A stretch of DNA of 64,000 nt from positions 248,001-312,000 of the forward strand of contig NVUW01000004.1 of the NCBI GenBank assembly GCA_002733205.1. Reading direction: 5' to 3'. This document shows, piece after piece, positions 45,517-55,152 of this stretch (positions are counted from its first letter, which is position 1; each line of letters begins with the position of its first letter). The position numbers were made by a program, and so were the translations under genes. The DNA is from Thalassobium sp. (GTDB lineage: Bacteria; Pseudomonadota; Gammaproteobacteria; Pseudomonadales; Oceanobacteraceae). The notes under the pieces were generated by a model. The model was not told the DNA's origin, did not search any database, and saw only the letters and a list, made by a program, of their open reading frames with translations.

Positions 45517-47027
45517 GCGAAAAAGTCAGAGAATATCTGTCTACCGACTCCGACTGGACCTTCGAGCTGCTTGAAGTTTATGACCGTGAGATTGATCGCA
45601 TTGCCAAGCTGTATAAGCTGGATACCTATCCGAATCAGATAGAAATCATCAGTGCTGAGCAAATGATGGATGCTTATTCATCGGTGGGTATGCCCATCGG
45701 CTATAACCACTGGTCTTATGGCAAACAGTTTCTTGCCACGCAAAAAGGCTATAAGCGTGGGCAAATGGGCCTGGCTTACGAGATCGTTATTAACTCCGAT
45801 CCTTGTATTGCCTATCTGATGGAAGAAAACACCATGCCGATGCAGGCTTTGGTCATTGCTCATGCCTGCTACGGCCATAACTCCTTTTTTAAAGGCAATT
45901 ATTTATTCCGCACCTGGACGGATGCCAGCTCCATTATTGACTACCTGTTGTTTGCCAAAAATTATGTACGCCATTGTGAAGAGCGTTATGGTCAGGAAGA
46001 AGTGGAACAGGTTCTGGATGCGTGCCATGCCTTGCAAAACTATGGCGTCGATCGTTATCGCAGGCCCAAGCCCATTTCAGCAGCAGAAGAAAAAACGCGG
46101 CAGAAAGAACGGGAGAACATTCTGCAGCAGCAGGTTAATGATTTGTGGCGCACTCTACCCACATCGTTAAAGGCCGAAAAGAACAACCAGAAACGTCAAT
46201 TCCCCAGCGAACCACAGGAGAACATTCTGTATTTTCTGGAAAAGAATGCTCCTTTACTGGCCCCCTGGCAGCGCGAGCTGATTCGTATAGTACGCAAGAT
46301 ATCCCAGTACTTTTATCCGCAGCGCCAGACTCAGGTCATGAATGAGGGTTGGGCAACTTTCTGGCACTACACCCTGCTCAATCATCTTTACGATGAGGGC
46401 AAAGTCACCGATGGTTTTATGATGGAGTTTCTGACATCACACACCAACGTAGTTATGCAGCCCGGTTTTGACTCACCTTACTTCAGTGGTATTAATCCCT
46501 ACGCATTGGGATTCAATATGTTTCAGGATATTAAACGTATCTGTGAGAACCCAACAGCTGAAGACCGTGAATGGTTTCCGGATATTGCCGGTTCCGATTG
46601 GCTGGAGACACTGCACTTTGCCATGAACAACTTTAAAGACGAGAGTTTTATTCAGCAGTTTCTGTCACCCAGAATGATGCGCGAATTTCATCTGTTCAGC
46701 ATTTACGACGACGATGAAAAAAACAAATACCTTATCGACGCCATTCATGATGAACGCGGCTATCGGAAGCTGCGGGAAATGCTGGCGCGTCAGTATGATC
46801 TTTCAGTGCGCGAACCGAATATTCAGATCTGGTCGGTTGATCTTGAAGGTGATCGCTCACTGACTCTGCGTCACACCATGCAAAACGGCACACCGCTTTC
46901 AAACGATACCCATGAAGTACTTAAACACCTGCATTTTCTTTGGGGATTTGATATTCATCTGGAAACGTATAAAGAAGAACGCATGATCAAACGCCAAAGC
47001 TGCCCCTCTACATTCATTGAGGAGTAA
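45513..47027 (+). CDS. spoVR: SpoVR family protein (YcgB)
   Basis: 504 residues, normal for YcgB/SpoVR. Family blocks: [13 protein letters not shown] near residue 56, [25 protein letters not shown] and [18 protein letters not shown] (HE-type residues). The name comes from a Bacillus sporulation locus, but this organism gives no sign of sporulation. Start overlaps yeaH by 4 nt. Function uncharacterised in Proteobacteria. Confidence 0.92.
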   Translation: MSEKVREYLSTDSDWTFELLEVYDREIDRIAKLYKLDTYPNQIEIISAEQMMDAYSSVGMPIGYNHWSYGKQFLATQKGYKRGQMGLAYEIVINSDPCIAYLMEENTMPMQALVIAHACYGHNSFFKGNYLFRTWTDASSIIDYLLFAKNYVRHCEERYGQEEVEQVLDACHALQNYGVDRYRRPKPISAAEEKTRQKERENILQQQVNDLWRTLPTSLKAEKNNQKRQFPSEPQENILYFLEKNAPLLAPWQRELIRIVRKISQYFYPQRQTQVMNEGWATFWHYTLLNHLYDEGKVTDGFMMEFLTSHTNVVMQPGFDSPYFSGINPYALGFNMFQDIKRICENPTAEDREWFPDIAGSDWLETLHFAMNNFKDESFIQQFLSPRMMREFHLFSIYDDDEKNKYLIDAIHDERGYRKLREMLARQYDLSVREPNIQIWSVDLEGDRSLTLRHTMQNGTPLSNDTHEVLKHLHFLWGFDIHLETYKEERMIKRQSCPSTFIEE

Positions 47028-47062
47028 AAGTCCCAGTCAACCCGGCGTAAATGAGTAAGAAT

Positions 47063-47926
47063 TCAGTTGCGCCGGTATTCCGCCCGCAGGTTCAGAAGAT
47101 TACCGCTGAACATCAACACGGCACCGGCCAGCACAAACAGATCAATACTTTCCTGATAAAACAAGTAGCCCACCAGCGCAATCAGCGGTAAACGCAGAAA
47201 ATCCATTGGCACCACCACGGTTGCATCCGCCAAACGAAACGCATGCGCCATGCAGAAATGCGCACTCATCGCAGTAATACCCACCAGTAAAATCCAGGGC
47301 AGAGTATCAGGCGCAGGCGTTGTCCAGTTAAGCAGTGACGGCACCAAACCAAATGGGAGCTGCATAAGCGTCATATAAAACAGAATGCACAGAGGTGTAT
47401 CGGTTCGGGTCAGCGATTTGGTTTGGATATAAGAAAAAGCATAGCCAAGAGCACCGCCCAGCACCGCAAACGCTGCGGGCTGAAGCACGCCCGCACCGGG
47501 GCGCAAAATCAGCAAAAGCCCGGCAATACCCAATACCAAAGCCTGCAAACGTGGTCCGGTCAGGCGCTCTTTTAACAGAAAAAATGCCAGCAGCGCTGTC
47601 CATACCGGCGTCGTGAATTCAATCGCAATCACTTCTGCTAAGGGGATAAAAGCCAGACCATAAAACCAGCCATATTGCCCTGCGTAATGAGCAATATTCC
47701 GCAACCAGTGGGTTTTAAGCCGTTGCGTCTTTATTTGTTCCCAGCCACTGCGGCTAAGCAGAACAGCGATCACCACAACACCGATCACGCTGCGAAAAAA
47801 CAGAATCTGATAGGTAGTGAGCGAATGTGACAATTCCCTTCCGGAAATCGCCATCAACATAAATGACAGCAGCGCCCCTGACATCCACAGTGCCGCGACG
47901 AAAGCAGGATGACGATTTTGCAGCAT
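47063..47926 (-). CDS. EamA/DMT family transporter
   Basis: 287 residues with ten predicted membrane helices and two EamA repeats. Visible blocks: LAFIPLAEVIAIEFTTPVW at the end of the first repeat and ADATVVVPMDFLRLPLIALV in the second, a pattern common in DMT exporters of amino acids or metabolites. Substrate cannot be assigned. Ends convergently with spoVR and upstream of the flgT terminator. Distinct from the second EamA gene at 49978. Confidence 0.85.
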   Translation of the reverse strand: MLQNRHPAFVAALWMSGALLSFMLMAISGRELSHSLTTYQILFFRSVIGVVVIAVLLSRSGWEQIKTQRLKTHWLRNIAHYAGQYGWFYGLAFIPLAEVIAIEFTTPVWTALLAFFLLKERLTGPRLQALVLGIAGLLLILRPGAGVLQPAAFAVLGGALGYAFSYIQTKSLTRTDTPLCILFYMTLMQLPFGLVPSLLNWTTPAPDTLPWILLVGITAMSAHFCMAHAFRLADATVVVPMDFLRLPLIALVGYLFYQESIDLFVLAGAVLMFSGNLLNLRAEYRRN

Positions 47927-47987
47927 GGATACGATCCACAGAGAACAAGGGCAGGCAGGGTAGCATTACTGACAGAAATATAAATAA

Positions 47988-48017
47988 GCGCAAAGGCGAA
48001 GACTATTCGCCTTGCGC
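47988..48017 (-). terminator. Intrinsic terminator of flgP-flgT
   Basis: GCGCAAGGCGAA/TTCGCCTTTGCGC stem of 12 bp with one bulge, 5-nt loop, followed on the minus strand by TTATTTATATTT; lies 11 nt after the flgT stop. Confidence 0.75.
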
Positions 48018-48027
48018 CATTAAAGCA

Positions 48028-49227
48028 TTACCAGGCAATCACCATATCGTCGCGCTGAATCGCCAGATGCTCGGCGGTCAGTTTCATTTCTGCAACAACA
48101 AACTGCGGCTGTACCTGCTTAATGACAATCTCGGTCGCCATATCACTGAGTTCGGTACGAGGCTCAAGGTCGAGGTTATAAAAAGTACCGGTACGGTAAA
48201 CCTGAAATTTATCCCCCGGGCGAATACCAGCTCCGGCGCTGGCTTCAATGTGCAGGCGGTTGCCTTTGGCTTTTACGATGCGCGCCATAAACGGCTGACA
48301 ACGTAACACCTCATCGACATCATCCACCACGCCACTGAGTAATTCACGCACCTCGGCCCCATAAGGTGTTTGCCAGAAATGAGGAGAAGCAAAGGGCACC
48401 CGTTCGCGCGCCGGACGATCCCAGGCACCATGAGCCGAATAGCTGCGCTGAAACAACATGGCGCCACTGAGGCCATCATGAACAAAAACATCCATCACGA
48501 ACTGGCGGTCGCGGTTGTTGCTTTCAAGACCCAATAAATCCAGCCAGCTATCGGAGCCACGGTTGCGGCCGGAATCATTACCCGCCTCCCCCATCATTGC
48601 CAGGTCCCGCACAACGCCCGACACCACATACTGCGCCCCCAACTGGGTCGCCAGTGCGACCGATGTGGTTAAGCGCTGCTGCGCTGTTTCCATCGATGGA
48701 GCGCGCCGTGGGTCCTGATAAAGACTGGTACGGGTGGCATCCAACGCATGGATTGCACCGCGGTTGTTAAGGGTATTAACCAACACTCGGGGTAAGTCCT
48801 GCTCAATGTTCTGCAGCTGTCCGAGTGTGGCCTGCTGCGGACGCGCCAGTCCGAATCCGGCCACGGCCACCGCTTTTCGGTAACGCTGGGTACTGGCCGG
48901 GCACATCGCCTGCGGGCTGACATCGGCACGGATAGCTACCTGATATAAACCGCCAGACTGATCCTCCCACAGCACTTCGATATTTTTTAGCTGCGCATGC
49001 GAACGCACCTGTACATCATCCTGTTTGACCACCCCATCGCTCATCAGCTGCGTACTGCTGACCTGAGCACCGGCGCGCAGACTGGCCTGACGCATGGCAT
49101 CCTGCAATGCCTGCTCACGGGCATAAGAAACAGCACCAGTCAGCGGTGCTTCACCGGTAACTTCGACCGTCAGAGCGGCAACAGGCAGTGAACATAAAGC
49201 AATGAACATCACGCTCAGGATACGCAT
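48028..49227 (-). CDS. flgT: Flagellar assembly protein FlgT (H/T-ring)
   Basis: 399 residues with a signal peptide (MRILSVMFIALCSLPVAA). The N-terminal domain has YAREQALQDAMRQASLRAGA, the characteristic FlgT repeat, and the middle part contains VAGFGLARPQQATLGQLQNI and TQLGAQYVVSGVV, the CsgG-like fold, ending with a small beta-rich domain. FlgT builds the outer-membrane H ring and the basal part of the T ring that hold sodium stators at polar flagella. Follows flgP by 24 nt. Confidence 0.88.
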   Translation of the reverse strand: MRILSVMFIALCSLPVAALTVEVTGEAPLTGAVSYAREQALQDAMRQASLRAGAQVSSTQLMSDGVVKQDDVQVRSHAQLKNIEVLWEDQSGGLYQVAIRADVSPQAMCPASTQRYRKAVAVAGFGLARPQQATLGQLQNIEQDLPRVLVNTLNNRGAIHALDATRTSLYQDPRRAPSMETAQQRLTTSVALATQLGAQYVVSGVVRDLAMMGEAGNDSGRNRGSDSWLDLLGLESNNRDRQFVMDVFVHDGLSGAMLFQRSYSAHGAWDRPARERVPFASPHFWQTPYGAEVRELLSGVVDDVDEVLRCQPFMARIVKAKGNRLHIEASAGAGIRPGDKFQVYRTGTFYNLDLEPRTELSDMATEIVIKQVQPQFVVAEMKLTAEHLAIQRDDMVIAW

Positions 49228-49251
49228 AAAGCCTCCTCGCCAGATTGGCTG

Positions 49252-49857
49252 TCACTCAATAAAGTAAAAGCCGGTTTCAGGTACGCTGGCTTCACCCTGA
49301 ACACGCTGACGCTGGCTGGAAGCAAAGTTACTGCTGCCGGACGGACTGCCTAATGATGCACGGCAATCAACATTGAAACGCTGGCTGTCTGACGTCTGTA
49401 AACAATTGCGGAATCCCTGGTCAATCACCATCTCCAGCAGCGTTTCAACACTGCCATCCGGCATCACATCCGACGATACGACCCGCGCACCATGCATATA
49501 GGTTTCCACATAGCTGCGAAAACGGTCATTCTGCACAACCATATCGCGTACCGTGGTGCTGCCCTGAATAGAAGTGCCATACACCCGCTCAGCCATTGAG
49601 CGGTAGGCATCCATTTTGGATGCGCGAATGGCCATCAGGCGTCGCTGGACTTCACTTTTTTTCTTGTCCGTATCCATTGCGCCATAACCGACAACCCGTA
49701 ACACCATCGGCGCAATCGGGTCTATTTCCTGTTCCACCGGCTGAAAATACGCCTCAGGGTCTTCACTAAGATTACTGTCTTCAATCAGAGCGCTTGAGCA
49801 CCCCTGCAACATCATGGATGCGATGGCACTGCCTGCCAGCATGAAAGGCCACTTCAT
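49252..49857 (-). CDS. flgP: Flagellar outer-membrane lipoprotein FlgP (LPP20-like)
   Basis: 201 residues with a lipoprotein signal ending LQGC (Cys about 20). The LPP20 domain follows (RVVGYGAMDTDKKKSEVQRR, MAIRASKMDAYRSMAERVYG). FlgP forms a ring at the outer-membrane basal disk of polar flagella in Vibrio and Campylobacter. It is first in flgP-flgT, and a sigma-28-like promoter lies just upstream. No flgO gene is adjacent. Confidence 0.88.
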   Translation of the reverse strand: MKWPFMLAGSAIASMMLQGCSSALIEDSNLSEDPEAYFQPVEQEIDPIAPMVLRVVGYGAMDTDKKKSEVQRRLMAIRASKMDAYRSMAERVYGTSIQGSTTVRDMVVQNDRFRSYVETYMHGARVVSSDVMPDGSVETLLEMVIDQGFRNCLQTSDSQRFNVDCRASLGSPSGSSNFASSQRQRVQGEASVPETGFYFIE

Positions 49858-49954
49858 AACAATCTCCCGAACAACTGAGGCGCAGGAATCTGTCCTTATT
49901 CATCGCCATAACAGCCGGCATGGTTTGCGGACAGAGATTCCCCTGTTAGGTCAT

Positions 49955-49980
49955 CTATCGGCCGAGACGGCAAAAATTTA
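49955..49980 (-). promoter_or_regulatory. Candidate sigma-28 (FliA) promoter of flgP
   Basis: Minus strand TAAATTTT, 10 nt, GCCGATAG; consensus TAAAGTTT-N11-GCCGATAA. The -10-like element matches 7 of 8 and the spacing is one nt short. About 98 nt upstream of the flgP ATG, in the gap beyond the EamA stop. Confidence 0.55.
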
Positions 49981-50892
49981 AACTTTTTTTATTCTGCGCG
50001 AGAAAAACCACAGGTCACGCAACTTGCGATCCGGCCAGGCATGCCACTGATACAGCGCCAAACCGGCCAGCAGCAATGCGGCACCCAATACCGAACTGGC
50101 GGCCAGGCGCTCGTCTTTCAGCCAGAAGCCCCAGAAAACGGCCAGCACCGGCGCAATCAGAGTAATCAGGGTCACGCGGGATGCAGGCAGATGCTGCAGC
50201 ACCAGGTAATACAACATAAACCCCAGCAGAGAACCGAACACCACCAGATAGCCAAGCCCCAGCTGACTGGCCAAAGGCCACTCATCCGGCAGATGCAGTC
50301 CAAATAATGGCAGTGTCAGCAGGTAGACAAATGATGACAACCACAACGTACCACTGGTCTGCACCATCGGATGCAGACCCGCATTGACCTGCTTTACCCA
50401 TACCGCGCTGGCGGCAAAACAAAAAACAGACATCAGCGTGCCCAAAATGCCACGCCAGGCACCGTCATCCAGTGCCAGTCGCCCGGCAACCACAAACGTC
50501 AGTCCTAACAGCGCCAGCAACAACGCCAGCACCCGAACGGGCGTCAGTTCGCGTTCATTCAGCCAGAACCAGGCAAGCGCACCGGACAACATAGGGCTGA
50601 GACCATAGAGCACCGAAATCAAACCCGATGGAATATAAAGAGAGCCCCAGTAGACTGACATCATTGCACCATAGACGCCCAGACTACCGGCCAGATAACT
50701 CATTAATGCAGCACGATTCAGACGCAAAGGCTGACGCAGCAGCAAAAGAATGGGCAAAGATAACAGAGCGCTGAGCCACATTCTCAGCGTCAGAGCGGTA
50801 AAAAAATCCAATCCGTCCTGACTGAACTGGATAGCAATGGGCGTGGTGGACCAGATAAAAACCACCAGCAGATAAGCAACAACAACAGGCAT
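49978..50892 (-). CDS. EamA/DMT family transporter
   Basis: 304 residues with ten membrane helices and two EamA repeats; first repeat LLVVFIWSTTPIAIQFSQDG, then VYWGSLYIPSGLISVLYGLSP and, in the second half, LPASRVTLITLIAPVLAVFW. Substrate unknown. Preceded by a small ORF and a strong intrinsic terminator, so transcription is probably attenuated. The ATG at 50892 is used: the longer frame (to 50934) would start inside the terminator and adds no recognisable segment. Confidence 0.85.
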   Translation of the reverse strand: MPVVVAYLLVVFIWSTTPIAIQFSQDGLDFFTALTLRMWLSALLSLPILLLLRQPLRLNRAALMSYLAGSLGVYGAMMSVYWGSLYIPSGLISVLYGLSPMLSGALAWFWLNERELTPVRVLALLLALLGLTFVVAGRLALDDGAWRGILGTLMSVFCFAASAVWVKQVNAGLHPMVQTSGTLWLSSFVYLLTLPLFGLHLPDEWPLASQLGLGYLVVFGSLLGFMLYYLVLQHLPASRVTLITLIAPVLAVFWGFWLKDERLAASSVLGAALLLAGLALYQWHAWPDRKLRDLWFFSRRIKKV

Positions 50893-50934
50893 AACACAGA
50901 CCCCGGAGAAACCAGAACACCACCTGCAGCCCAC

Positions 50935-50960
50935 AAAAAAGGCCGCGAAAGCGGCCTTTT
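50935..50960 (-). terminator. Terminator in the EamA gene leader (candidate attenuator)
   Basis: AAAAGGCCGC/GCGGCCTTTT stem of 10 bp with a 4-nt loop and a T6 run on the minus strand, 43 nt upstream of the EamA start and 22 nt after a small leader ORF. No gene ends here, so it is placed as a leader terminator. Confidence 0.75.
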
Positions 50961-50981
50961 AAACAGAACAGAGCGAACTGA

Positions 50982-51047
50982 CTAAAACGACCGCCGGAAA
51001 CGGGCATGCACAACCATGGCGCGGCGAATTCGCAGCGGCGCGGCCAT
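50982..51047 (-). CDS. Possible leader peptide upstream of the EamA gene
   Basis: A 21-codon ORF reading MAAPLRIRRAMVVHARFRRS followed by F and TAG, rich in arginine (6 of 21). It ends 22 nt before the intrinsic terminator of the EamA gene leader, the usual geometry for attenuation by ribosome stalling. No Shine-Dalgarno sequence is visible before its ATG, so translation is uncertain; an inner ATG (MVVHARFRRSF) is also possible. Too short for confident gene calling. Confidence 0.3.
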   Translation of the reverse strand: MAAPLRIRRAMVVHARFRRSF

Positions 51048-51316
51048 AGTGGCAAAAGCTTGTTTCGGACAGATGACGTTTAACATTCAGATCTACTTAT
51101 TCTGTTAACGAATTAACACAGATTCGGCAGGATAGACTTGCCATATTCGTTATGCAAGGGTGGCGAATACTGACTACTATAGTTGTACGATTGACGGCAT
51201 TATGTTCAAAACGGACTAAGACAATAACTGACTGGGAATAATTCCCGGAAGATCGTTTTTTTTCGCACATAGCCAACCAGCATCATTCGTTTAACGATAA
51301 ACAAGGAACTCGGATC
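51048..51316. other. Divergent promoter region of EamA gene and TraF-like gene
   Basis: 269 bp without another gene. AT-rich, should carry promoters for both sides; none is convincing enough to mark. Confidence 0.4.
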
Positions 51317-52906
51317 ATGATCAAACGTTCACTATTGGCAGTCGCCATCGCAACACTCAGCATTCAATCTGTCCAGGCTGCACCTTTCCTGCCAATGGAT
51401 GCCCGTGGTCTGGCTATGGGAAGCACCGGTGTTGCCAGCGCCCAACGCGCCCACGCCCCGGCTTATAACCCTTCGCTGCTGTCACAAGCATCCGAAGACG
51501 ATGATTTCGCTCTGCTGTTTCCTCAAATCGGCGTCAATCTGGCGGATGAAGGGGAACTGATCGATGAAGCAGAATTAATTTCTGACGAAATTTTCCCTGC
51601 TTTTGAAAATGCCATTGAAGGCAGCGGCTTATCCAGTGGCCTTGATGCCAACCTTGATACCCTGACGACCCGGATCTCTCAACTGGAAACCGCCATTGGA
51701 ACCGGTGATGCAGCCCAGATCGCTACCGCCAACACTAACCTTAAATCCGCACTTGGTGACGTCGATGATGACCTTGTAGTCACTCAGTCATCGATTTCTG
51801 ATCTGACAAAATCCCTGGATAATATCTCTGGCAGCCCACTCAGTGCGCGCCTTGGCGTAGGTGGTGCGCTGGCCATTCCAAGCAAAAAATTTGCTGCAGC
51901 CATCAGTTTTTCCGGAACAGCAAACGTATCTGCCCGGGTCAACTTTACCGACAGTGATCTGGGCTTACTGAACAGTTACGTTCCGGCGGCACAAGGCTAT
52001 ATTGATGCAGCCGATGATGTCTCTACAGGAATTGACGACGCCACTGCTGATAATACAATCACCCCGACAGAAGCACTGAATCTGCAAAGTGCCGTTGATA
52101 ACCTGCAAACCTATGAATACACCAGCCCGAATGGCACGAGTATATTCAGCAATGGTGCACTGACCGACGACGCCAGTGATGCCAACCTGACATCAACCGC
52201 CGAAGTTGTTGCGGTCGCCATTGTCGACCTGGGCGTATCACTCTCCCGCGAATTTGATTTCTCCGGTGAAAAAGTAGCCATTGGCCTGACGCCAAAACTG
52301 CAGAAAATCACGACCTATCACTATGCCGATGAGGTGGATGGTTTTGATGAAGTCGACGAAGATGATCTGGAAGACTCCAAAGAAGACTACAGCAAAGTAA
52401 ACCTGGATATCGGCGCGTCATACCGCTTCGGCTCTGAGGGCAATTGGGTAGCTGGCCTGGTAGGTAAAAACTTACTGGGTGGCGAGTTCGACTACGCCGA
52501 TGTACTGGTTACACCAAAAGACTCCAATGGCAATCCGGATCCGTTGCAGCCGGCTTATACCATCGATGGAGGCTCGGTAAAACTAAACCCTCAGTTCCGC
52601 GCCGGCCTCGCCTACCAGAGCAGCTGGGTTAATGTCGCGGTGGATTTAGACCTGACCGAGAACGATCCGATTGCCTTCGAAAATCCAACCCAATACGCCG
52701 CGATTGGTGCCGAGTTTGATCTGTTCAGTACTCTGCAACTGCGTGCCGGTTATCGTACCAATATGAGCGCAAGCAATTCCGACATGGTGTCCGTTGGTTT
52801 TGGTCTGTCGCCGTTTGGCGTACACCTGGATATCGCCGCGATGGCAAACCCGAGCGATCCTGAAAAAGAAGCAGGTGTTGCGCTGGAAACCGGTTTCTAT
52901 TTCTGA
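51317..52906 (+). CDS. TraF-family (PF13729-type) outer-membrane beta-barrel protein
   Basis: 529 residues with a signal peptide (SLLAVAIATLSIQSVQAA) followed by the family N-terminal FLPMDARGLAMGSTGVASAQ and HAPAYNPSLLSQ. Residues about 60-175 form an acidic helical insert (LETAIGTGDAAQIATANTNL). The rest is beta-strand rich with alternating residues (VGLTPKLQ-like IGLTPKLQKITTY, LDIGASYRFGSEGNW) and ends in GVALETGFYF, a barrel-type C-terminus. Despite the TraF name there is no conjugation gene; related proteins resemble FadL-like barrels. Monocistronic with a terminator after it. Confidence 0.78.
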   Translation: MIKRSLLAVAIATLSIQSVQAAPFLPMDARGLAMGSTGVASAQRAHAPAYNPSLLSQASEDDDFALLFPQIGVNLADEGELIDEAELISDEIFPAFENAIEGSGLSSGLDANLDTLTTRISQLETAIGTGDAAQIATANTNLKSALGDVDDDLVVTQSSISDLTKSLDNISGSPLSARLGVGGALAIPSKKFAAAISFSGTANVSARVNFTDSDLGLLNSYVPAAQGYIDAADDVSTGIDDATADNTITPTEALNLQSAVDNLQTYEYTSPNGTSIFSNGALTDDASDANLTSTAEVVAVAIVDLGVSLSREFDFSGEKVAIGLTPKLQKITTYHYADEVDGFDEVDEDDLEDSKEDYSKVNLDIGASYRFGSEGNWVAGLVGKNLLGGEFDYADVLVTPKDSNGNPDPLQPAYTIDGGSVKLNPQFRAGLAYQSSWVNVAVDLDLTENDPIAFENPTQYAAIGAEFDLFSTLQLRAGYRTNMSASNSDMVSVGFGLSPFGVHLDIAAMANPSDPEKEAGVALETGFYF

Positions 52907-52962
52907 TTCCGGCCAGACAGAACCGGCAAAGGTTCTGCTCTGATGCCTGAAAGGCTAAACTT

Positions 52963-52994
52963 AAAAGCCGTCACAATATTGTGGCGGCTTTTTT
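52963..52994 (+). terminator. Intrinsic terminator of the TraF-like gene
   Basis: AAAAGCCGTCACA/TGTGGCGGCTTTT stem (one G-T pair) with a 4-nt loop and T6, between the TraF-like gene and cca. Confidence 0.85.
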
Positions 52995-53012
52995 ATTGAC
53001 GGAATTTTAGTT

Positions 53013-54284
53013 ATGCAGATTTACCTTGTCGGCGGCGCGGTACGCGACCAGCTACTGAATATTCCCTTAAAAGACCGTGATTGGGTGGTAGTAGGCAGCA
53101 CACCGGACGAGTTGCTGGCTCAGGGATTTCAGCAGGTCGGCGCCGACTTTCCGGTTTTTCTGCATCCGCAAAGCCACGAAGAATACGCTTTGGCCCGCAC
53201 CGAGCGGAAAAGCGGCCAGGGTTATCAGGGGTTTGATTGTCACTTCAGTCCTGACATTACCCTGGAAGAAGATTTATTACGCCGCGACCTGACCATTAAT
53301 GCCATGGCACAGGATGATCAGGGCAATATTATTGACCCCTACAATGGCAAAGCCGATCTTGACCGACGTTTACTGCGCCATGTATCGCCCGCCTTTGCCG
53401 AAGATCCATTACGGGTTCTGCGCGTTGCCCGCTTTGCTGCACGCTTTGCACCCTTAGGTTTCCACGTTGCCGACGAAACCATGACACTGATGCGCAATAT
53501 GGTTAATGCCAGAGAACTGGATCACCTGGTTGCCGAACGGGTGTGGAATGAAACCCAGCGCGCACTGGGCGAGCAACAACCCAGCGTTTACTTCCAGGTA
53601 CTGCGTGATTGCGGCGCGTTGAAAGTCTGGTTCGGTGAAATTGATGCCCTGTTTGGCATTCCACAACCGGAACAACATCACCCGGAAATTGATTGCGGTA
53701 TTCACGCATTATTATCACTGACGGCTGCCGGAAAGCTCAGCCAGAGCATTGCTGTCCGCTGGGCCGCACTCACGCATGACCTGGGCAAAGCATTAACGCC
53801 ACAAACCGAATGGCCACGCCATATTGCGCACGAAGCCCGTGGCAAAAAACCCTTAAAAGCGTTACATCAACGCCTGAAGGCACCGCGCGATGCCGCCGAC
53901 CTGGCGCTGCTGAGCAGCGAATTTCATACCCATATTCATCGCGCCTTCGAATTAAAAGGCAGCACGCTTAACAAGGTATTTAACCAACTCGATGCCTGGC
54001 GTAAACCTGAACGTTTTGAACAATTTTTATGGGTGTGTGAAGCCGATGCCAAAGGCCGTACCGGACTGGAAAACACACCATATCCGCAAGCCAACTATGT
54101 GCGCGCCGCATTAAAAGAAGCATTAACAATCCGAGTGCAAGACATCATAGCGCAGGGACACCAGGGTGCCGCCATAAGAGCCGCACTGGACGAAGCACGC
54201 GATCATCATTTACAACATTGGAAAGAAACTGAAGGCCCTAAATTCCAGGCGATAACCGGAAAGAACAGTAATAGCCCGGATTAA
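53013..54284 (+). CDS. cca: Multifunctional CCA-adding enzyme
   Basis: 423 residues, like E. coli Cca (412). N-terminal nucleotidyltransferase domain: [20 protein letters not shown] then DRDWVVVG (metal Asp pair) and [10 protein letters not shown]; a C-terminal HD domain with [14 protein letters not shown] and [10 protein letters not shown] supplies the phosphohydrolase and phosphodiesterase activities of the gammaproteobacterial type. It repairs or completes the CCA end of tRNA. Converges with folK, overlapping by 4 nt. Confidence 0.94.
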   Translation: MQIYLVGGAVRDQLLNIPLKDRDWVVVGSTPDELLAQGFQQVGADFPVFLHPQSHEEYALARTERKSGQGYQGFDCHFSPDITLEEDLLRRDLTINAMAQDDQGNIIDPYNGKADLDRRLLRHVSPAFAEDPLRVLRVARFAARFAPLGFHVADETMTLMRNMVNARELDHLVAERVWNETQRALGEQQPSVYFQVLRDCGALKVWFGEIDALFGIPQPEQHHPEIDCGIHALLSLTAAGKLSQSIAVRWAALTHDLGKALTPQTEWPRHIAHEARGKKPLKALHQRLKAPRDAADLALLSSEFHTHIHRAFELKGSTLNKVFNQLDAWRKPERFEQFLWVCEADAKGRTGLENTPYPQANYVRAALKEALTIRVQDIIAQGHQGAAIRAALDEARDHHLQHWKETEGPKFQAITGKNSNSPD

Positions 54285-54781
54285 CCGCGGGCAATCGAAT
54301 GCTGGCTGGCGCGTACCGGATACAACGGTTGATCGGCCAGCGCTGGCCAGTAATGCGCCAGTGGTGTGCCATCAGCTGGATCAACACCGTCGGGGAAAAT
54401 ATCCAGCAACGGCCGCAATACAAAAGCGAACTGCTGAATATCGGTACGCGGTAATTGCAATCCGGAAAAATCACCAGCCAGATCATCAAATAATAAGATG
54501 TCGATATCCAGTGCGCGGGATGAATATTTCACCGCATCCGGCGTGCGGCCAAAATCAAATTCCAGCTGTTTTAATGTACCAGCCAGTTCGGTCAGAGAGC
54601 AGTTACTGTCAATTTCGACCACCAGATTAATAAAATCCGGACCATCAAAACCCAGTGCGGGTGAACGATACCAGGGCGATACGCGCAACAAAGAATAGCG
54701 TTCACTCAGGCGGGCGATTCCAGCCGCCAGATTCTGCTCGGCATTAATATTGGAACCTAAGCCAAGAAAAATCCGCGACAT
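54281..54781 (-). CDS. folK: 6-hydroxymethyl-7,8-dihydropterin pyrophosphokinase
   Basis: 166 residues, the length of E. coli HPPK (159). Motifs: [40 protein letters not shown] and the Mg-binding [12 protein letters not shown]. It transfers pyrophosphate from ATP to hydroxymethyldihydropterin in folate synthesis. Start overlaps folB, which encodes the preceding step; the pair is co-transcribed with tsaD. Confidence 0.93.
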   Translation of the reverse strand: MSRIFLGLGSNINAEQNLAAGIARLSERYSLLRVSPWYRSPALGFDGPDFINLVVEIDSNCSLTELAGTLKQLEFDFGRTPDAVKYSSRALDIDILLFDDLAGDFSGLQLPRTDIQQFAFVLRPLLDIFPDGVDPADGTPLAHYWPALADQPLYPVRASQHSIARG

Positions 54782-55152
54782 CAGCGATTATCTCCCGCCA
54801 GCTCATCACCGCGTTCAATATACAAACCAACCGCACGCGCCTGTGGCACCACCGCCGGTTTTTCCACCTGAATACCCAGCCAGGGCATGCCAAATTCTTT
54901 GCGCAATGCTTCAGCCAGGCGCTCCAGCAAGGACTCCAACAATTGAAAATGCTGCTCACGAACAAAGCGCTCAATAAACTCGGTAACCGCCTGATAATTT
55001 AATGCATGCATCAGATCATCGGTGGCAGCCGCCAGGCGAATATCCCAGGCCATTTCCAGATCAAAAACCAAAGGCTGACGCACTTGCTTTTCCCAGTCAT
55101 AAACACCGATAACAGCATCGACTTTCAGGCCGCGAATAAAAACTCTATCCAT
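54781..55152 (-). CDS. folB: Dihydroneopterin aldolase
   Basis: 123 residues, standard length. [20 protein letters not shown] at the N-terminus (the aldolase Glu/Tyr loop), [27 protein letters not shown] and [13 protein letters not shown]. It converts dihydroneopterin to 6-hydroxymethyldihydropterin. The start at 55152 lies inside the tsaD end (8-nt overlap); the frame is open to 55173 but that portion is tsaD coding sequence. Confidence 0.92.
   Translation of the reverse strand: MDRVFIRGLKVDAVIGVYDWEKQVRQPLVFDLEMAWDIRLAAATDDLMHALNYQAVTEFIERFVREQHFQLLESLLERLAEALRKEFGMPWLGIQVEKPAVVPQARAVGLYIERGDELAGDNR

Noticed and set aside
50893-50934. Longer start of the EamA transporter
   Set aside because: Start would lie in the intrinsic terminator hairpin; the added residues are not part of a membrane helix.
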